DNA from: Shewanella polaris
GTDB lineage: Bacteria; Pseudomonadota; Gammaproteobacteria; Enterobacterales; Shewanellaceae
Direction: 5' to 3'
DNA: 64,000 bases
Assembly (NCBI RefSeq): GCF_006385555.1
Contig: NZ_CP041036.1
Span: forward strand, 2,108,001-2,172,000
The notes under the pieces were generated by a model. That model saw nothing but the letters and a program-made list of their open reading frames with translations. It searched no databases and had not been told where the DNA came from. Both the position numbers and the translations under genes were made by a program. Shown here one piece after another: positions 18,236 through 28,351 of the stretch. Position 1 is the first letter of the stretch. Each line of letters starts with the position of its first letter.

Positions 18236-20959
18236 ATGACTGATCTGGCATCATCTATTTCGCCAATTAACATCGAAGACGAACTTAAGAATTCTTACCT
18301 TGATTATGCTATGAGTGTAATTGTAGGTCGTGCATTACCTGACGTCCGTGACGGTTTAAAACCTGTTCATCGTCGAGTATTGTTCGCAATGAGCGAATTA
18401 AAAAACGATTGGAACAAACCATATAAAAAATCTGCTCGTGTTGTTGGTGACGTAATTGGTAAATATCACCCGCATGGTGATACTGCTGTATACGATACGA
18501 TTGTACGTATGGCGCAACCTTTCTCGTTACGCTACACATTAGTTGACGGACAAGGAAACTTTGGTTCGGTCGACGGTGACTCCGCTGCGGCGATGCGTTA
18601 TACCGAAATTCGCATGCAAAAGTTGGCGCATTCATTATTAGCCGACCTTGAAAAAGAAACTGTGGATTTTGTGCCTAACTACGATGGCACCGAGATGATC
18701 CCTGCGGTATTACCAACTCGTGTACCGAATCTATTAATTAACGGTTCATCAGGTATTGCGGTCGGTATGGCCACCAATATCCCACCACATAACTTAACGG
18801 AAGTGGTGAAGGGCTGTTTAGCGTTAATCGATGAGCCAAGCTTGTCAATTGAACAGTTAATGGAATACATTCCTGGTCCCGATTTCCCAACTGCAGCTTC
18901 AATAAATGGTCGTAAAGGCATTATCGATGCTTATAACACTGGCCGTGGCCGCGCAATCATGCGCTCAAAAGCTGATATCGAAACTGATGATCATGGCCGT
19001 GAACGTATTATCGTTCATGAAATTCCATATCAAGTTAACAAAGCCCGTTTGATTGAAAAAATTGCCGAGCTTGTTAAAGATAAAAAATTAGAAGGTATCA
19101 GTGGCCTACGTGACGAGTCTGATAAAGACGGTATGCGTATTGTTATTGAAATCAAACGTGGTGAAGTGGGTGAGGTTGTACTAAACAACTTATATTCTCA
19201 AACCCAAATGCAGTGTTCTTTTGGTATCAACATGGTGGCATTGACTAACGGTCAGCCTAAATTGTTTAACCTTAAAGAAATGCTTGAGTGTTTTATTCTT
19301 CACCGTCGTGAAGTGGTCACGCGCCGTACCGTATTTGAATTACGTAAAGCTCGCGAACGTGCTCATGTTCTTGAGGCACTTGCCATTGCACTGGCTAACA
19401 TCGACCCGATTATTGCGTTAATTAAAGCATCACCTACACCAGCTGAAGCCAAAGCAAAGTTAGTGGCACAAGGTTGGGAATTAGGTCATGTGCAAGGCAT
19501 GCTTGAAAAAGCTGGCGATGATGCAGCGCGTCCTGAATGGTTAGAGCCTGAGTTCGGTATCCGTGACGGTCAGTACTATTTAACCGAGCAACAAGCACAA
19601 GCAATTTTGGAATTACGTCTGCACCGTTTAACCGGTCTAGAACATGACAAGATTTTAGCGGAATATGAAGAGCTTTTAGTTCTGATTGCTGGTTTGTTAT
19701 TCATTCTTCGTACTCCATCGCGTTTGATGGAAGTGATTAAAGAAGAACTAGAAGAAATACTTGAACAATACGGTGATGAACGTCGCACTATTATCAACGC
19801 TAACGAAATTGACATGAGTCTTGAAGACTTAATCAATGAAGAAGACGTTGTAGTGACTTTATCTCACTTAGGTTATGCAAAATACCAAGTGCTATCTGAC
19901 TACCAAGCTCAGCGTCGTGGTGGTAAAGGCAAAGCGGCAACTAAAGTAAAAGATGAAGACTTTGTTGAAAAGTTATTGGTGGCAAACACCCATGACACCA
20001 TCTTGTGCTTCTCTGACTTTGGTAAGATGTACTGGCTAAAAGTGTATCAATTACCTTTGGCAAGTCGTACTGCTCGTGGTCGTCCAATTGTAAACTTATT
20101 ACCACTTTCTGACGGTGAGCACATTACTGCAATCCTACCGGTACGTGAATACGCAGATGATAAATTTATCATTATGGCAACAGCACACGGTACTGTTAAG
20201 AAAACAGCATTAACTGCCTACAGTAATCCTCGTGCAAACGGTATTATTGCGGTGAACTTAAAAGACGGCGATCAGTTAATCGGCGTTGATATTACCGAAG
20301 GTAGTGACGACATTATGTTGTTCTCTAACGAAGGTAAAGTGGTTCGCTTTAACGAGAAAGCACGTGACTCTGAAACGGGTGAAGTGAAACGTGATGCAGA
20401 AACTGGTGAAGAAGTCATTGCTTTACGTCCAATGGGCCGTACTGCAACCGGTGTTCGTGGTATTAAGCTTGAAGATGGTCAAAAAGTAGTTTCACTGATT
20501 GTTCCTAAAGGTGATGGCGCGATTTTAACCGTAACAGAAAATGGTTACGGTAAGCGTACTGAACTGAGCGAATACCCAGCGAAGAGCCGTGGCACTAAAG
20601 GTGTGGTATCGATTAAAGTCAGCGACCGTAATGGTCCTGTAGTCGGCGCTGTACAAGTGGGCGAGTTTGATGAAATAATGTTGATCAGTAACAAAGGAAC
20701 GTTAGTTCGTACTCCTGCTGAAGGTGTATCTATTATTGGTCGTAACACTCAAGGTGTGACTATCATCCGCACCGCAGAAGACGAGAAAGTCGTTGGCTTG
20801 CAGCGTATTGAAGAAATTCAAACTGATGAGTTGTTAGACGAAGAAGGCAATGTGATTGTGCCTGCTGATATCATCGAAGGCGAAGTTGCTGAAGGTGAGT
20901 CAACCGAATCGACCGGTTCTGATGTGGAAAGTGATGTAGAGAACGACGAACAGGATTAA
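18236..20959 (+). CDS. gyrA: DNA gyrase subunit A
   Basis: The 907-residue breakage-reunion subunit of gyrase. The active-site tyrosine lies in [13 protein letters not shown] (equivalent to Y122). The C-terminal pinwheel carries the gyrase-specific GyrA box QRRGGKG. The quinolone-determining segment reads [17 protein letters not shown], that is Thr at position 83 where E. coli has Ser, with Asp87 kept. The end is a long acidic tail (from [10 protein letters not shown], then Glu/Ser/Asp-rich), making it about 30 residues longer than the E. coli protein. A strong terminator follows. Confidence 0.98.
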   Translation: MTDLASSISPINIEDELKNSYLDYAMSVIVGRALPDVRDGLKPVHRRVLFAMSELKNDWNKPYKKSARVVGDVIGKYHPHGDTAVYDTIVRMAQPFSLRYTLVDGQGNFGSVDGDSAAAMRYTEIRMQKLAHSLLADLEKETVDFVPNYDGTEMIPAVLPTRVPNLLINGSSGIAVGMATNIPPHNLTEVVKGCLALIDEPSLSIEQLMEYIPGPDFPTAASINGRKGIIDAYNTGRGRAIMRSKADIETDDHGRERIIVHEIPYQVNKARLIEKIAELVKDKKLEGISGLRDESDKDGMRIVIEIKRGEVGEVVLNNLYSQTQMQCSFGINMVALTNGQPKLFNLKEMLECFILHRREVVTRRTVFELRKARERAHVLEALAIALANIDPIIALIKASPTPAEAKAKLVAQGWELGHVQGMLEKAGDDAARPEWLEPEFGIRDGQYYLTEQQAQAILELRLHRLTGLEHDKILAEYEELLVLIAGLLFILRTPSRLMEVIKEELEEILEQYGDERRTIINANEIDMSLEDLINEEDVVVTLSHLGYAKYQVLSDYQAQRRGGKGKAATKVKDEDFVEKLLVANTHDTILCFSDFGKMYWLKVYQLPLASRTARGRPIVNLLPLSDGEHITAILPVREYADDKFIIMATAHGTVKKTALTAYSNPRANGIIAVNLKDGDQLIGVDITEGSDDIMLFSNEGKVVRFNEKARDSETGEVKRDAETGEEVIALRPMGRTATGVRGIKLEDGQKVVSLIVPKGDGAILTVTENGYGKRTELSEYPAKSRGTKGVVSIKVSDRNGPVVGAVQVGEFDEIMLISNKGTLVRTPAEGVSIIGRNTQGVTIIRTAEDEKVVGLQRIEEIQTDELLDEEGNVIVPADIIEGEVAEGESTESTGSDVESDVENDEQD

Positions 20960-20986
20960 TCTGACGGTGAACTTTACTGCTTCAAT

Positions 20987-21017
20987 AACGAGCGCCTTAT
21001 GGCGCTCGTTTTATTTT
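20987..21017 (+). terminator. Terminator after gyrA
   Basis: A perfect 10-bp stem AACGAGCGCC / GGCGCTCGTT with loop TTAT is followed by a T-rich run. Confidence 0.92.
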
Positions 21018-21128
21018 ACGGAAAAATATTCATCAAAATAGACGGATAGCCCCCTATTCAAAGGGTACTAAAATACTTAGTATTAATGCTCTTATCTGAT
21101 GAATAAAAATTGAGTCAAGGAGTTGTCT

Positions 21129-22220
21129 GTGAGTGCGATTTATAATTTCTGTGCTGGACCTGCGATGTTACCTCAAGCTGTGATGCAAAAAGCACAACAG
21201 GAATTAATTGATTGGAATGGCCTAGGCGTCTCCGTAATGGAAATTAGCCACCGTAGCAAAGAATTTATTGCAATGACTCAGCAAGCCGAAGTGACTCTGC
21301 GCAAGTTGATGCATATTCCTGACAATTACCATGTGTTATTTATGCACGGTGGTGGTCGCGCCCAGTTTTCGAACGTGGTGAATAACTTTTTGGGTGATAA
21401 CGGCCAGGCTCTTTATTTGGTGAGTGGTCAATGGTCATCAGCTGCAGTGACTGAAGCAAAAAAATTAGTCAGTGAAAGCCAAATTGATACCATCAATATT
21501 GTTGAACAAGTCGATGGGCTTAATCAGGTGATATTGCCTGATTTAACTGCAATCGATAAAGATTATCGATATGTGCATTATTGTTCTAACGAAACCGTCG
21601 ATGGTATTGAAATTTTCGAAGAATTAGATAGCCCATGGCCAATTGTTGCGGATTTGTCGTCTACTATTATGTCGCACCACATTGATGTCAGTAAATACGG
21701 ACTGATATACGCCGGCGCGCAAAAGAACATTGGTCCATCAGGCTTGTCGATTGTCATTGTACGTGACGATATGCTAACACTTCCAAGTCTACCTCAATCA
21801 TCAATAATGGATTATCGAGTAGCGGTTGAACATGGCTCTATGTTTAATACACCGCCCACGTTTGCATGGTATTTAGCCTCAGAAGTGTTTGCGTGGTTAG
21901 AGGCTAATGGCGGCGTGAGCACGATGGCTGATGTTAATCAACAAAAAGCAGCGTTATTGTATGAGTGTATCGACAGTAACCCATTTTATAAAAATGGCGT
22001 AGCGCCACATAATCGCTCACGGATGAACGTGACGTTCCAACTAGTGGACAATAGCTTAGACGTTGAGTTTTTAAAGCAAGCGGAGCAGGCGGGTTTAGTC
22101 GCGTTAAAAGGTCACCGCATCGTGGGTGGTATGCGCGCCAGCATTTATAATGCGATGCCACTTGAAGGTGTACAAGCCCTGGTTGATTTTATGAATAACT
22201 TTGCCATAAAACACAGCTAA
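21129..22220 (+). CDS. serC: Phosphoserine aminotransferase SerC
   Basis: PLP enzyme making 3-phosphoserine for serine biosynthesis (and acting in pyridoxal phosphate synthesis). The 363 residues begin [18 protein letters not shown] and contain [11 protein letters not shown], the HGGGRAQFS phosphate-binding loop and the PLP lysine in [17 protein letters not shown] chose the GTG at 21129 because AAGGAG (21117-21122) lies 6 nt before it; the in-frame TTG at 21123 would abut the ribosome site. The gene stands directly after gyrA, a usual Shewanella order, but behind the gyrA terminator. Confidence 0.96.
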   Translation: MSAIYNFCAGPAMLPQAVMQKAQQELIDWNGLGVSVMEISHRSKEFIAMTQQAEVTLRKLMHIPDNYHVLFMHGGGRAQFSNVVNNFLGDNGQALYLVSGQWSSAAVTEAKKLVSESQIDTINIVEQVDGLNQVILPDLTAIDKDYRYVHYCSNETVDGIEIFEELDSPWPIVADLSSTIMSHHIDVSKYGLIYAGAQKNIGPSGLSIVIVRDDMLTLPSLPQSSIMDYRVAVEHGSMFNTPPTFAWYLASEVFAWLEANGGVSTMADVNQQKAALLYECIDSNPFYKNGVAPHNRSRMNVTFQLVDNSLDVEFLKQAEQAGLVALKGHRIVGGMRASIYNAMPLEGVQALVDFMNNFAIKHS

Positions 22221-22261
22221 TCTAAAAAGCCAACCTTACCGCAATTTGGGTTAATGAATAT

Positions 22262-22296
22262 AAAAAAGCGAATGCCAAACAGCATTCGCTTTTTTT
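22262..22296. terminator. Bidirectional terminator between serC and the methyltransferase
   Basis: A perfect 14-bp inverted repeat AAAAAAGCGAATGC / GCATTCGCTTTTTT with a 6-nt loop. Poly-A and poly-T flanks let it serve both converging genes. Confidence 0.9.
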
Positions 22297-22325
22297 AGTA
22301 CTTAGTATCCATGTTTAATACCGAT

Positions 22326-23399
22326 TTACGGCTTTAATTTACAACGTAGTAAGGTATGACCAAGACCAATATTATCAATGTCTTCATCAACATACAGCCC
22401 AGCTTCATTAATCATTTTTAGCATATCTTTACTGTGGTACATGCGGCTATTCCCATTGGCAATAGCGGTGAAATACAACGACGTTGCGTTAACACAATAG
22501 GCGCCCGCTTCGTGTGGCTGTCGATCCCAATAGGTCTCTAAAATACAAAGTTCACTGCCAGGCTTCATCGCAGCCACTGTGCGTTGCAGAATAGTGATAA
22601 TTTGTTGTTTTGAAAAACAATCTAAAAATTGACTCATCCAATACAAATCACCACCTTGGTAGAAAGGCTTGTTGCTATCGAGTAAATCTGTTTCAAATGG
22701 ATGTACCCGATCTGCAACCAAATGAGTTTGTGCATTTTTCATTGCAACAGCAAGTTGACCGGGTAAATCCATAATGGTTACTTTGACGGTTTTATTATAA
22801 TGGGTGCATGCAAATGCCCATTTACCAGTATTGCCACCCACATCAATAATATGGTCCGGCTGTGACTTGAATATTAATGGTAATAGGCTGTCAAAAGCAT
22901 GATCTGAATAATAATGATCAAATTCAAACCAGCTTTTTTTAGTTTGTTCAGGTAGTTGGCTTAATCCTGGGTAAATCGTGTCCCAATCACCTAAGTGCTT
23001 AAGTCCAATTGCTTTACCTTGCTTAAGTGACTCATCGAGTTCAAACAAACCTTGATAGCAAACATCATGAATGAAGTTTAGATTTTTTGCGGCCATATCA
23101 TCATGGAGCAAGAAATAGCCCGTTTTATCCAATCGATAATGATCATCCTTACACCAAAAAATACCCATGCTGAGTCCCATATCAAGCAATACGTGAATGG
23201 CATATTCAGACAATTCAACATGCTGAGTAAGTTGAACAAGACTAATGCCTTGTTCACCAGCCTGATCAACCTCAGCGAGTAAACCAAATTTATTTAAGCA
23301 ACGTGCGACTTGAAAACTGACAGGTGCAAAAGCTATTTTTTGTGCTTCAAACTTGGCATCAAAAGCAGATATTTTTTTGGGAGATTGATAAAAATACAT
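22326..23399 (-). CDS. SAM-dependent methyltransferase (O-methyltransferase fold), substrate unknown
   Basis: A 357-residue protein with the two-part layout of plant and polyketide O-methyltransferases. The N-terminal helical winged-helix/dimerisation region spans about 1-120 (ISLVQLTQHVELSEYAIHVL). The SAM domain has motif I HIIDVGGNTGKWA near residue 190, an acidic MDLPGQ, and SQFLDCFSKQQIITIL. The C-terminal segment (LYFTAIANGNSRMYHSKDM, then EAGLYV) is also typical. It diverges from the redox module that follows. No neighbouring biosynthetic genes indicate a substrate. Confidence 0.82.
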   Translation of the reverse strand: MYFYQSPKKISAFDAKFEAQKIAFAPVSFQVARCLNKFGLLAEVDQAGEQGISLVQLTQHVELSEYAIHVLLDMGLSMGIFWCKDDHYRLDKTGYFLLHDDMAAKNLNFIHDVCYQGLFELDESLKQGKAIGLKHLGDWDTIYPGLSQLPEQTKKSWFEFDHYYSDHAFDSLLPLIFKSQPDHIIDVGGNTGKWAFACTHYNKTVKVTIMDLPGQLAVAMKNAQTHLVADRVHPFETDLLDSNKPFYQGGDLYWMSQFLDCFSKQQIITILQRTVAAMKPGSELCILETYWDRQPHEAGAYCVNATSLYFTAIANGNSRMYHSKDMLKMINEAGLYVDEDIDNIGLGHTLLRCKLKP

Positions 23400-23674
23400 T
23401 AGAAACGTTAACTTAACAATGAGGAAAATATTGATATTAGATTAGCAAATAAATATCACTAAGGTTTTGACCTAGTTCTAGTTTTCGTTTTTTTAGGTTA
23501 ACAATAATACACATCAGCTAAATATTATCTGGAACTAAGTCTGATTAATTCAACAGGCCCTAGTGTTTACATAGCTTTGCGTAACCTTACTTTACTATTA
23601 GTCATTATTAACCCCATCTTAACCCTACTGCATGTATGGTATTTCTATGGTGTCATTACACCCTTGGAGACATA

Positions 23675-25078
23675 ATGAATTCACCCATTTCGATTAAAAC
23701 ACAGGCATTAAACCTACATTTACGTTCATTAAAATTTACTAAGCACAAAAGGTTGGCTTGTGCCTATCTAGCATTGGCAATCGTGCCATTTGTTATTGCC
23801 CAGTTATTGGGTATGGAATTTACTGGTGTCTATAGCAGTGTGCTAGGTGCCGTTAATTTAATTGCAATGATGGTTTTCTTTATGCAATTTCCGCTAGCTG
23901 GACGGCTAAAGTATTTGCCATTATTTGCCAACATAGACTGGGGGATCACCAAGCATAAACAGTTCGGTAAATATCTCGGTATTTTCTTCTTCTTACATCC
24001 CATATTAATTGTATTACCCAAAGGCTTTATTTCTATAGATGACTTGTGGTTAAGCATTGTCAGTGTGGTGACGTCACCAAATATGTTAACAGGAATAATA
24101 GCTTGGTTAACAATGGCGGTTTGGGTATTAATGTCGATTTATAAAGACAAGCTCAATCTACGCTATGAGACTTGGCGTTTATTGCATGTTATTGGTTTTG
24201 CAATTATTGCTACGTTGGCGACACTGCATGTGACAACCATTGGAAGTCATGGACAATTTAACCATGCATTCAATATCACTTGGTGGTCTTTGTACTGTGT
24301 GTCGATGGCATTGTTAATTTATAACTACTTCATTAAGCCACGTAATATTAAAAAGCATCCTTACGCCATTAATGCACTTGAAAAAATCAGTGAGTGTGAT
24401 TGGAAACTGAGTATTAAATCCAAAACAGCGCAATCATTAAATTATCAAGCAGGTCAGTTTGTGTGGATTAACACCAGTGGTAATCCATATAACTTGGAAC
24501 AACATCCTTTTTCGATAGTAACCGCTTCTCAACAACACAAAATGATATCGTTTATTATTAGAGAGTTAGGCGACTACACTTCATCATTAAGCCAACTTGA
24601 ATTAGGTGCAACTGTTTATATTGATGGTCCTTACGGCAATATGACACTTGAGCAAGCTAATTTAACGAGAGGAATAACGTTAATTGCTGGGGGGGCAGGT
24701 ATTGCGCCCATACTAGGTTTATTACGTCAACTAGCAGAACAACATGATCCCCGTCCAATTAGACTTATTTACGCTAATCATACACTCGATCGTATGGTCT
24801 GTTTATATGAGCTAATAGCACTTGAACAAACCATGGTCGATTTTAAGCTGAAATTAGTGTGTGAACATATTGAAAATAACGATCTTTTGAGTGGTCGTCA
24901 TTTAGTGAAAGGATTTATTGATTTACAGCAGATTGCTGCCAGTGTCACTACTCAATTAGAAACACAATGGACATTTTATGTATGTGGCCCCGAATCAATG
25001 TTAACGGCGACGACTGGTCATTTTAAGCAACTGGGTGTGGCAAATAATCAAATCCATTTTGAACAACTTGCATTTTAA
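23675..25078 (+). CDS. Membrane ferric-reductase-like flavocytochrome with FAD/NAD(P)H domain
   Basis: A 467-residue protein. The N-terminal half has about six membrane helices of the ferric-reductase (cytochrome b) type, with histidines suited to haem in FFFLHPILIVL and in LLHVIGFAIIATLATLHV. The C-terminal half is a ferredoxin-NADP reductase module: EQHPFSIVTAS (FAD binding), GPYGNMT, GGAGIAPILGLLRQ (nucleotide binding) and a terminal FYVCGPESM. It should pass electrons from cytoplasmic NAD(P)H through FAD and haem across the membrane. The ATG at 23675 has TTGGAGA 4 nt upstream; an ATG at 23636 has none. It is the first gene of a three-gene operon, 13 bp before the ferredoxin. Confidence 0.85.
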   Translation: MNSPISIKTQALNLHLRSLKFTKHKRLACAYLALAIVPFVIAQLLGMEFTGVYSSVLGAVNLIAMMVFFMQFPLAGRLKYLPLFANIDWGITKHKQFGKYLGIFFFLHPILIVLPKGFISIDDLWLSIVSVVTSPNMLTGIIAWLTMAVWVLMSIYKDKLNLRYETWRLLHVIGFAIIATLATLHVTTIGSHGQFNHAFNITWWSLYCVSMALLIYNYFIKPRNIKKHPYAINALEKISECDWKLSIKSKTAQSLNYQAGQFVWINTSGNPYNLEQHPFSIVTASQQHKMISFIIRELGDYTSSLSQLELGATVYIDGPYGNMTLEQANLTRGITLIAGGAGIAPILGLLRQLAEQHDPRPIRLIYANHTLDRMVCLYELIALEQTMVDFKLKLVCEHIENNDLLSGRHLVKGFIDLQQIAASVTTQLETQWTFYVCGPESMLTATTGHFKQLGVANNQIHFEQLAF

Positions 25079-25091
25079 TTAGGAGCAAAAG

Positions 25092-25307
25092 ATGCCTATT
25101 AAGCAAATATCTGGCTGCATTGGTTGCGAGGCTTGTGTCAAAAGTTGTCCAACTGATGTTATTCATATGAATAAAGAAACAAACAAAGCTGAAATACGTT
25201 ACCCGGAAGATTGTCAGATCTGTCATTTATGCAGATTATATTGTCCTGTTGGTGCAATCACTATCACCCCGGATAAAAGTATTCCTGTCATGGTGTCTTG
25301 GAGGTAA
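25092..25307 (+). CDS. Two-cluster [4Fe-4S] ferredoxin
   Basis: A 71-residue ferredoxin with two cysteine sets, CIGCEACVKSCP and CQICHLCRLYCP, each able to bind a [4Fe-4S] cluster. It has no signal peptide. The stop overlaps or touches the start of the exported flavoprotein, and AGGAG precedes its own ATG. The arrangement suggests it forms a complex with the flavoprotein and, if so, could be carried out of the cell by the partner's twin-arginine signal; that is inference. Confidence 0.92.
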   Translation: MPIKQISGCIGCEACVKSCPTDVIHMNKETNKAEIRYPEDCQICHLCRLYCPVGAITITPDKSIPVMVSWR

Positions 25308-25309
25308 TG

Positions 25310-27082
25310 ATGAAACCCGAACAAACTTTATCTCGTCGTCAATTTATCGGCATAGCAGGCGGCATAGCCGGAGCTGCAGCATTCGCTAGTATTCCGTTTG
25401 ATGCGCCCGCACAAGAGAATAAACCTAAGATAAACAGCAAAGACTTTACTGTCGATAATCGTGAGCTTGATGTGCTAATTATTGGTGGTGGCATGGCAGG
25501 GTTATTTGCTGCAGTAAAAGCCCATCATGCAGGTTCGAAAACCCTAATAGTATCCAAAGGGCGAGTCGGTAGCTCAGGGTTAACGCCTTTCGCAAAAGGA
25601 ATTTTTAGTTACGATAAAGACAATGCCATCATGAGTATTGATGAATTTGTTGCCCAAGTAACAGAATCTGCCATTCAGACTAATAATCCTGTATTTACTC
25701 GGCAATTGGCTGAGCATTCTTATGCTCGAGTACAAGAGCTCAAGGCATGGGGATTCTTTGATTCACCACTTTATCATCACAGTTTTATGAAGCCCCTCAA
25801 CGAACGTAATATTCCCGTTGAGGAACGTATCATGATCACTCACTTGTTAAAGCAAGATGGTAGGGTTGTAGGCGCCTCAGGTTTTAGTTTAGATGAATTA
25901 AAAATCGTTCATTATCATGCCAAAACAGTGGTCTTGTGTACCGGGTCGGGTGGATTCAAACCCAGTGGATTTCCAGTATGTGATTTAACTCATGACGGCA
26001 CCATTATGGCTTATAAAATTGGCGCTAAAGTGACGGGTAAAGAATGGAACGATGGACATCCCGGTTCGGCTAAGAATTCAGGTTCTTGTTACGACAATTG
26101 GCATGGTCAAATTGAAGAAAAACCATCAGTTACAGCGGCTGAAATTCATCATGACTTGGGTGTCGATATGAATTATCAAGCTTATACTCAGGGGGCTCCG
26201 GTAATGATGATGCCACCACAGCATGCAGGAAAGAGTGAACAAAACCAGGCAGCTAAACTTGACTCATTTCCAGCAGGTCCATTTGTACCAGATGTATTTA
26301 AACGTTCAGGACCACCACCACGTCCACAAGAAGAAGGCTTTATAAGAACGTTAATTTCAGGTAAAGGTCACTCAGGTCCTCCGGGGATGGGAGGCAATCA
26401 AGTAGGTGGTTCAAGTGCAGGCATGGCAATTCATAAATCAGAAGGATTGGTGCCAATTAATGAACAAGGATTATCGACTATACCCGGTTTGTATGCAGCT
26501 GGTGATGCTTTAGGCTCATATATGTCTGGCGGTATTTATACTCAAATTGGTTCATCGCTTGCTGGTTCGGCTGTGCAGGGCGCTATTGCGGGTGAAGCAG
26601 CAGCAAAAGATAGTTTAAATGTCAAAGGAAAACTAACGGTTTCTGAAACATATTTAGCATTAGTTAACCAGCAAATACTAGCGCCACTAACGCGTAAACA
26701 GGGTTATAGTCCTGCTTGGGTAACCCAAGTATTACAAGGTGTGATGATCCCTAATTTTGTGCTTTATATTAAAAAGGAACGCATGATGCAAGCAGCATTG
26801 GCCTATGTAGAAGAGCTCAATGAACATCATGTTCCGATGCTCATGGCTGATGATCTCCATGCGCTGCGTTTGGCTCATGAAACTGAAAACATGATTGTTA
26901 CCGCAGAAATGAAACTCAAGGCATCAATTATGCGTACAGAAAGTCGTTGCAGTCATTATCGTTTAGATTACCCAGACGTTGATTATGAAAACTGGCAAGC
27001 ATGGATCAATATCTCTAAAGATACCAATGGCAATATGCGATTAGAAAAGCAACACTTTGATAGCTGGCCAAACTTTAGCTAA
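25310..27082 (+). CDS. Twin-arginine-exported FAD-binding flavoprotein, fumarate-reductase/AprA-like
   Basis: About 590 residues. A Tat signal (LSRRQFIGIAGGIAGAAAFA) is followed by an FAD-binding Rossmann motif LDVLIIGGGMAGLFAA and the C-terminal flavin motif GLYAAGDALGSYMSGGIYTQ of the succinate-dehydrogenase/fumarate-reductase superfamily. A Pro/Gly/Met-rich insert (about residues 295-365, including MMMPP, GPPPRPQ and SGPPGMGG) is unusual. No haem-c motif or FMN-binding domain is present, unlike the well-known Shewanella fumarate and urocanate reductases. GGAGG lies 5 nt before the ATG at 25310; an ATG at 25307 is the alternative. The substrate is unknown. Confidence 0.8.
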   Translation: MKPEQTLSRRQFIGIAGGIAGAAAFASIPFDAPAQENKPKINSKDFTVDNRELDVLIIGGGMAGLFAAVKAHHAGSKTLIVSKGRVGSSGLTPFAKGIFSYDKDNAIMSIDEFVAQVTESAIQTNNPVFTRQLAEHSYARVQELKAWGFFDSPLYHHSFMKPLNERNIPVEERIMITHLLKQDGRVVGASGFSLDELKIVHYHAKTVVLCTGSGGFKPSGFPVCDLTHDGTIMAYKIGAKVTGKEWNDGHPGSAKNSGSCYDNWHGQIEEKPSVTAAEIHHDLGVDMNYQAYTQGAPVMMMPPQHAGKSEQNQAAKLDSFPAGPFVPDVFKRSGPPPRPQEEGFIRTLISGKGHSGPPGMGGNQVGGSSAGMAIHKSEGLVPINEQGLSTIPGLYAAGDALGSYMSGGIYTQIGSSLAGSAVQGAIAGEAAAKDSLNVKGKLTVSETYLALVNQQILAPLTRKQGYSPAWVTQVLQGVMIPNFVLYIKKERMMQAALAYVEELNEHHVPMLMADDLHALRLAHETENMIVTAEMKLKASIMRTESRCSHYRLDYPDVDYENWQAWINISKDTNGNMRLEKQHFDSWPNFS

Positions 27083-27104
27083 ATGAGTAGCTGAGTTAAT
27101 AACA

Positions 27105-27131
27105 AACAGCCGACTCAAGGAGTCGGCTGTT
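27105..27131. terminator. Terminator after the flavoprotein gene
   Basis: An 11-bp perfect stem AACAGCCGACT / AGTCGGCTGTT with a 5-nt loop separates converging genes. Confidence 0.75.
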
Positions 27132-27160
27132 TCATTATGGTCAGTCCAAGTAATAACGAC

Positions 27161-28351
27161 TTATAGTACAGCAGCTATCGATTTAGCAAGGTAATCAACG
27201 TTTGCTTCACTAATACCGGCAATACTGATGCGGCTTGAACCGACCATATAGACGCTATATTGCTGTTTCAATGCGGCAACTTGTTGTGGGTTAACACCTA
27301 GAAATGAAAACATACCTTTTTGACGAGCGATAAAACTAAAGTCGCGGTCAACACCATTGGCGGCTAATTGCTCAACCAACATAGTGCGGTTACCGTTAAT
27401 ACGATCTCGCATCACTTTAAGCTCATCTAACCATTGTTGCTTAAGCGCTGGCGTCCCTAAAATGGTTTCAACAATCGCAGCGCCATGAGCAGGTGGCATT
27501 GAATAAATACAGCGCACTACATACAACAATACTGATAGTGCGACATCTGCCGTTGCACTGTTTTTAGCTACAATAGAGCAAGCACCAATACGTTCGCGGT
27601 ATAAGCCGAAGTTTTTGGAACAAGAGCTACATAAAATCATGTTTTCAACTGATGCGGCCATTTGGCGAACACCATAAGCATCTTCATCAACACCATCGCC
27701 AAAACCTTGGTAAGCCATGTCAATTAATGGTGTGAAACCTTGCTTAGCCGTTATCTTAACGACTTGATCCCACTGCTCAGGGGTTAAATCCATACCACTA
27801 GGGTTATGGCAACAAGCATGCAATAACACCACATCATCTTTACCAATGGTATTTAACGCCGCCATCATCTGTTCAAATTTGAGAGTTTTAGTATTGTAGT
27901 CGTAATATGGATAGGTTTTAACCGTAATACCAGCAGCCTCAAATAAACCTGTGTGATTTGCCCACGTTGGATCGCTCACCCATAACACCGCATTAGGATT
28001 ACAACGTTTAATAAAGTCTGCTGCAACACGCAGGGCACCTGTTCCACCAGGGGTAGACACTGTACGCACTCGGTTAGCCAGTAATGCTGTGTGGCTAGCA
28101 CCAAAGGCTAATTCACCCATTAACTGGTTAAACGATGCTGAACCCGTAGGGCCGATGTAGACTTTGGTTGTTTCTGTGTCTAAACGAATTTTTTCAGCTG
28201 CTTTAACGCAATCTAAAATGGGCGTATGGCCAACAGGGTCTTTGTAAACGCCGACACCTAAATCGACTTTATTTGGGTGACTGTCTTCACGATATTGAGT
28301 TAGCAGACCTAAAATAGGATCAGCAGGTAAGGCTGTTAGGGTATTGAACAT
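27161..28351 (-). CDS. Aspartate / aromatic amino acid aminotransferase
   Basis: A 396-residue class I PLP aminotransferase of the AspC/TyrB group. It shows ADPILGLL near the start, TPGGTGALRVAADF, CCHNPSGMDLTPEQW, the conserved AYQGFG and the PLP-lysine segment SCSKNFGLYRERIG, then RISIAGI near the end for the substrate-carboxylate arginine. The sequence is intermediate between E. coli AspC and TyrB, so specificity cannot be assigned. It diverges from aroA, so both genes of aromatic amino acid metabolism may share the control region between them. Confidence 0.93.
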   Translation of the reverse strand: MFNTLTALPADPILGLLTQYREDSHPNKVDLGVGVYKDPVGHTPILDCVKAAEKIRLDTETTKVYIGPTGSASFNQLMGELAFGASHTALLANRVRTVSTPGGTGALRVAADFIKRCNPNAVLWVSDPTWANHTGLFEAAGITVKTYPYYDYNTKTLKFEQMMAALNTIGKDDVVLLHACCHNPSGMDLTPEQWDQVVKITAKQGFTPLIDMAYQGFGDGVDEDAYGVRQMAASVENMILCSSCSKNFGLYRERIGACSIVAKNSATADVALSVLLYVVRCIYSMPPAHGAAIVETILGTPALKQQWLDELKVMRDRINGNRTMLVEQLAANGVDRDFSFIARQKGMFSFLGVNPQQVAALKQQYSVYMVGSSRISIAGISEANVDYLAKSIAAVL

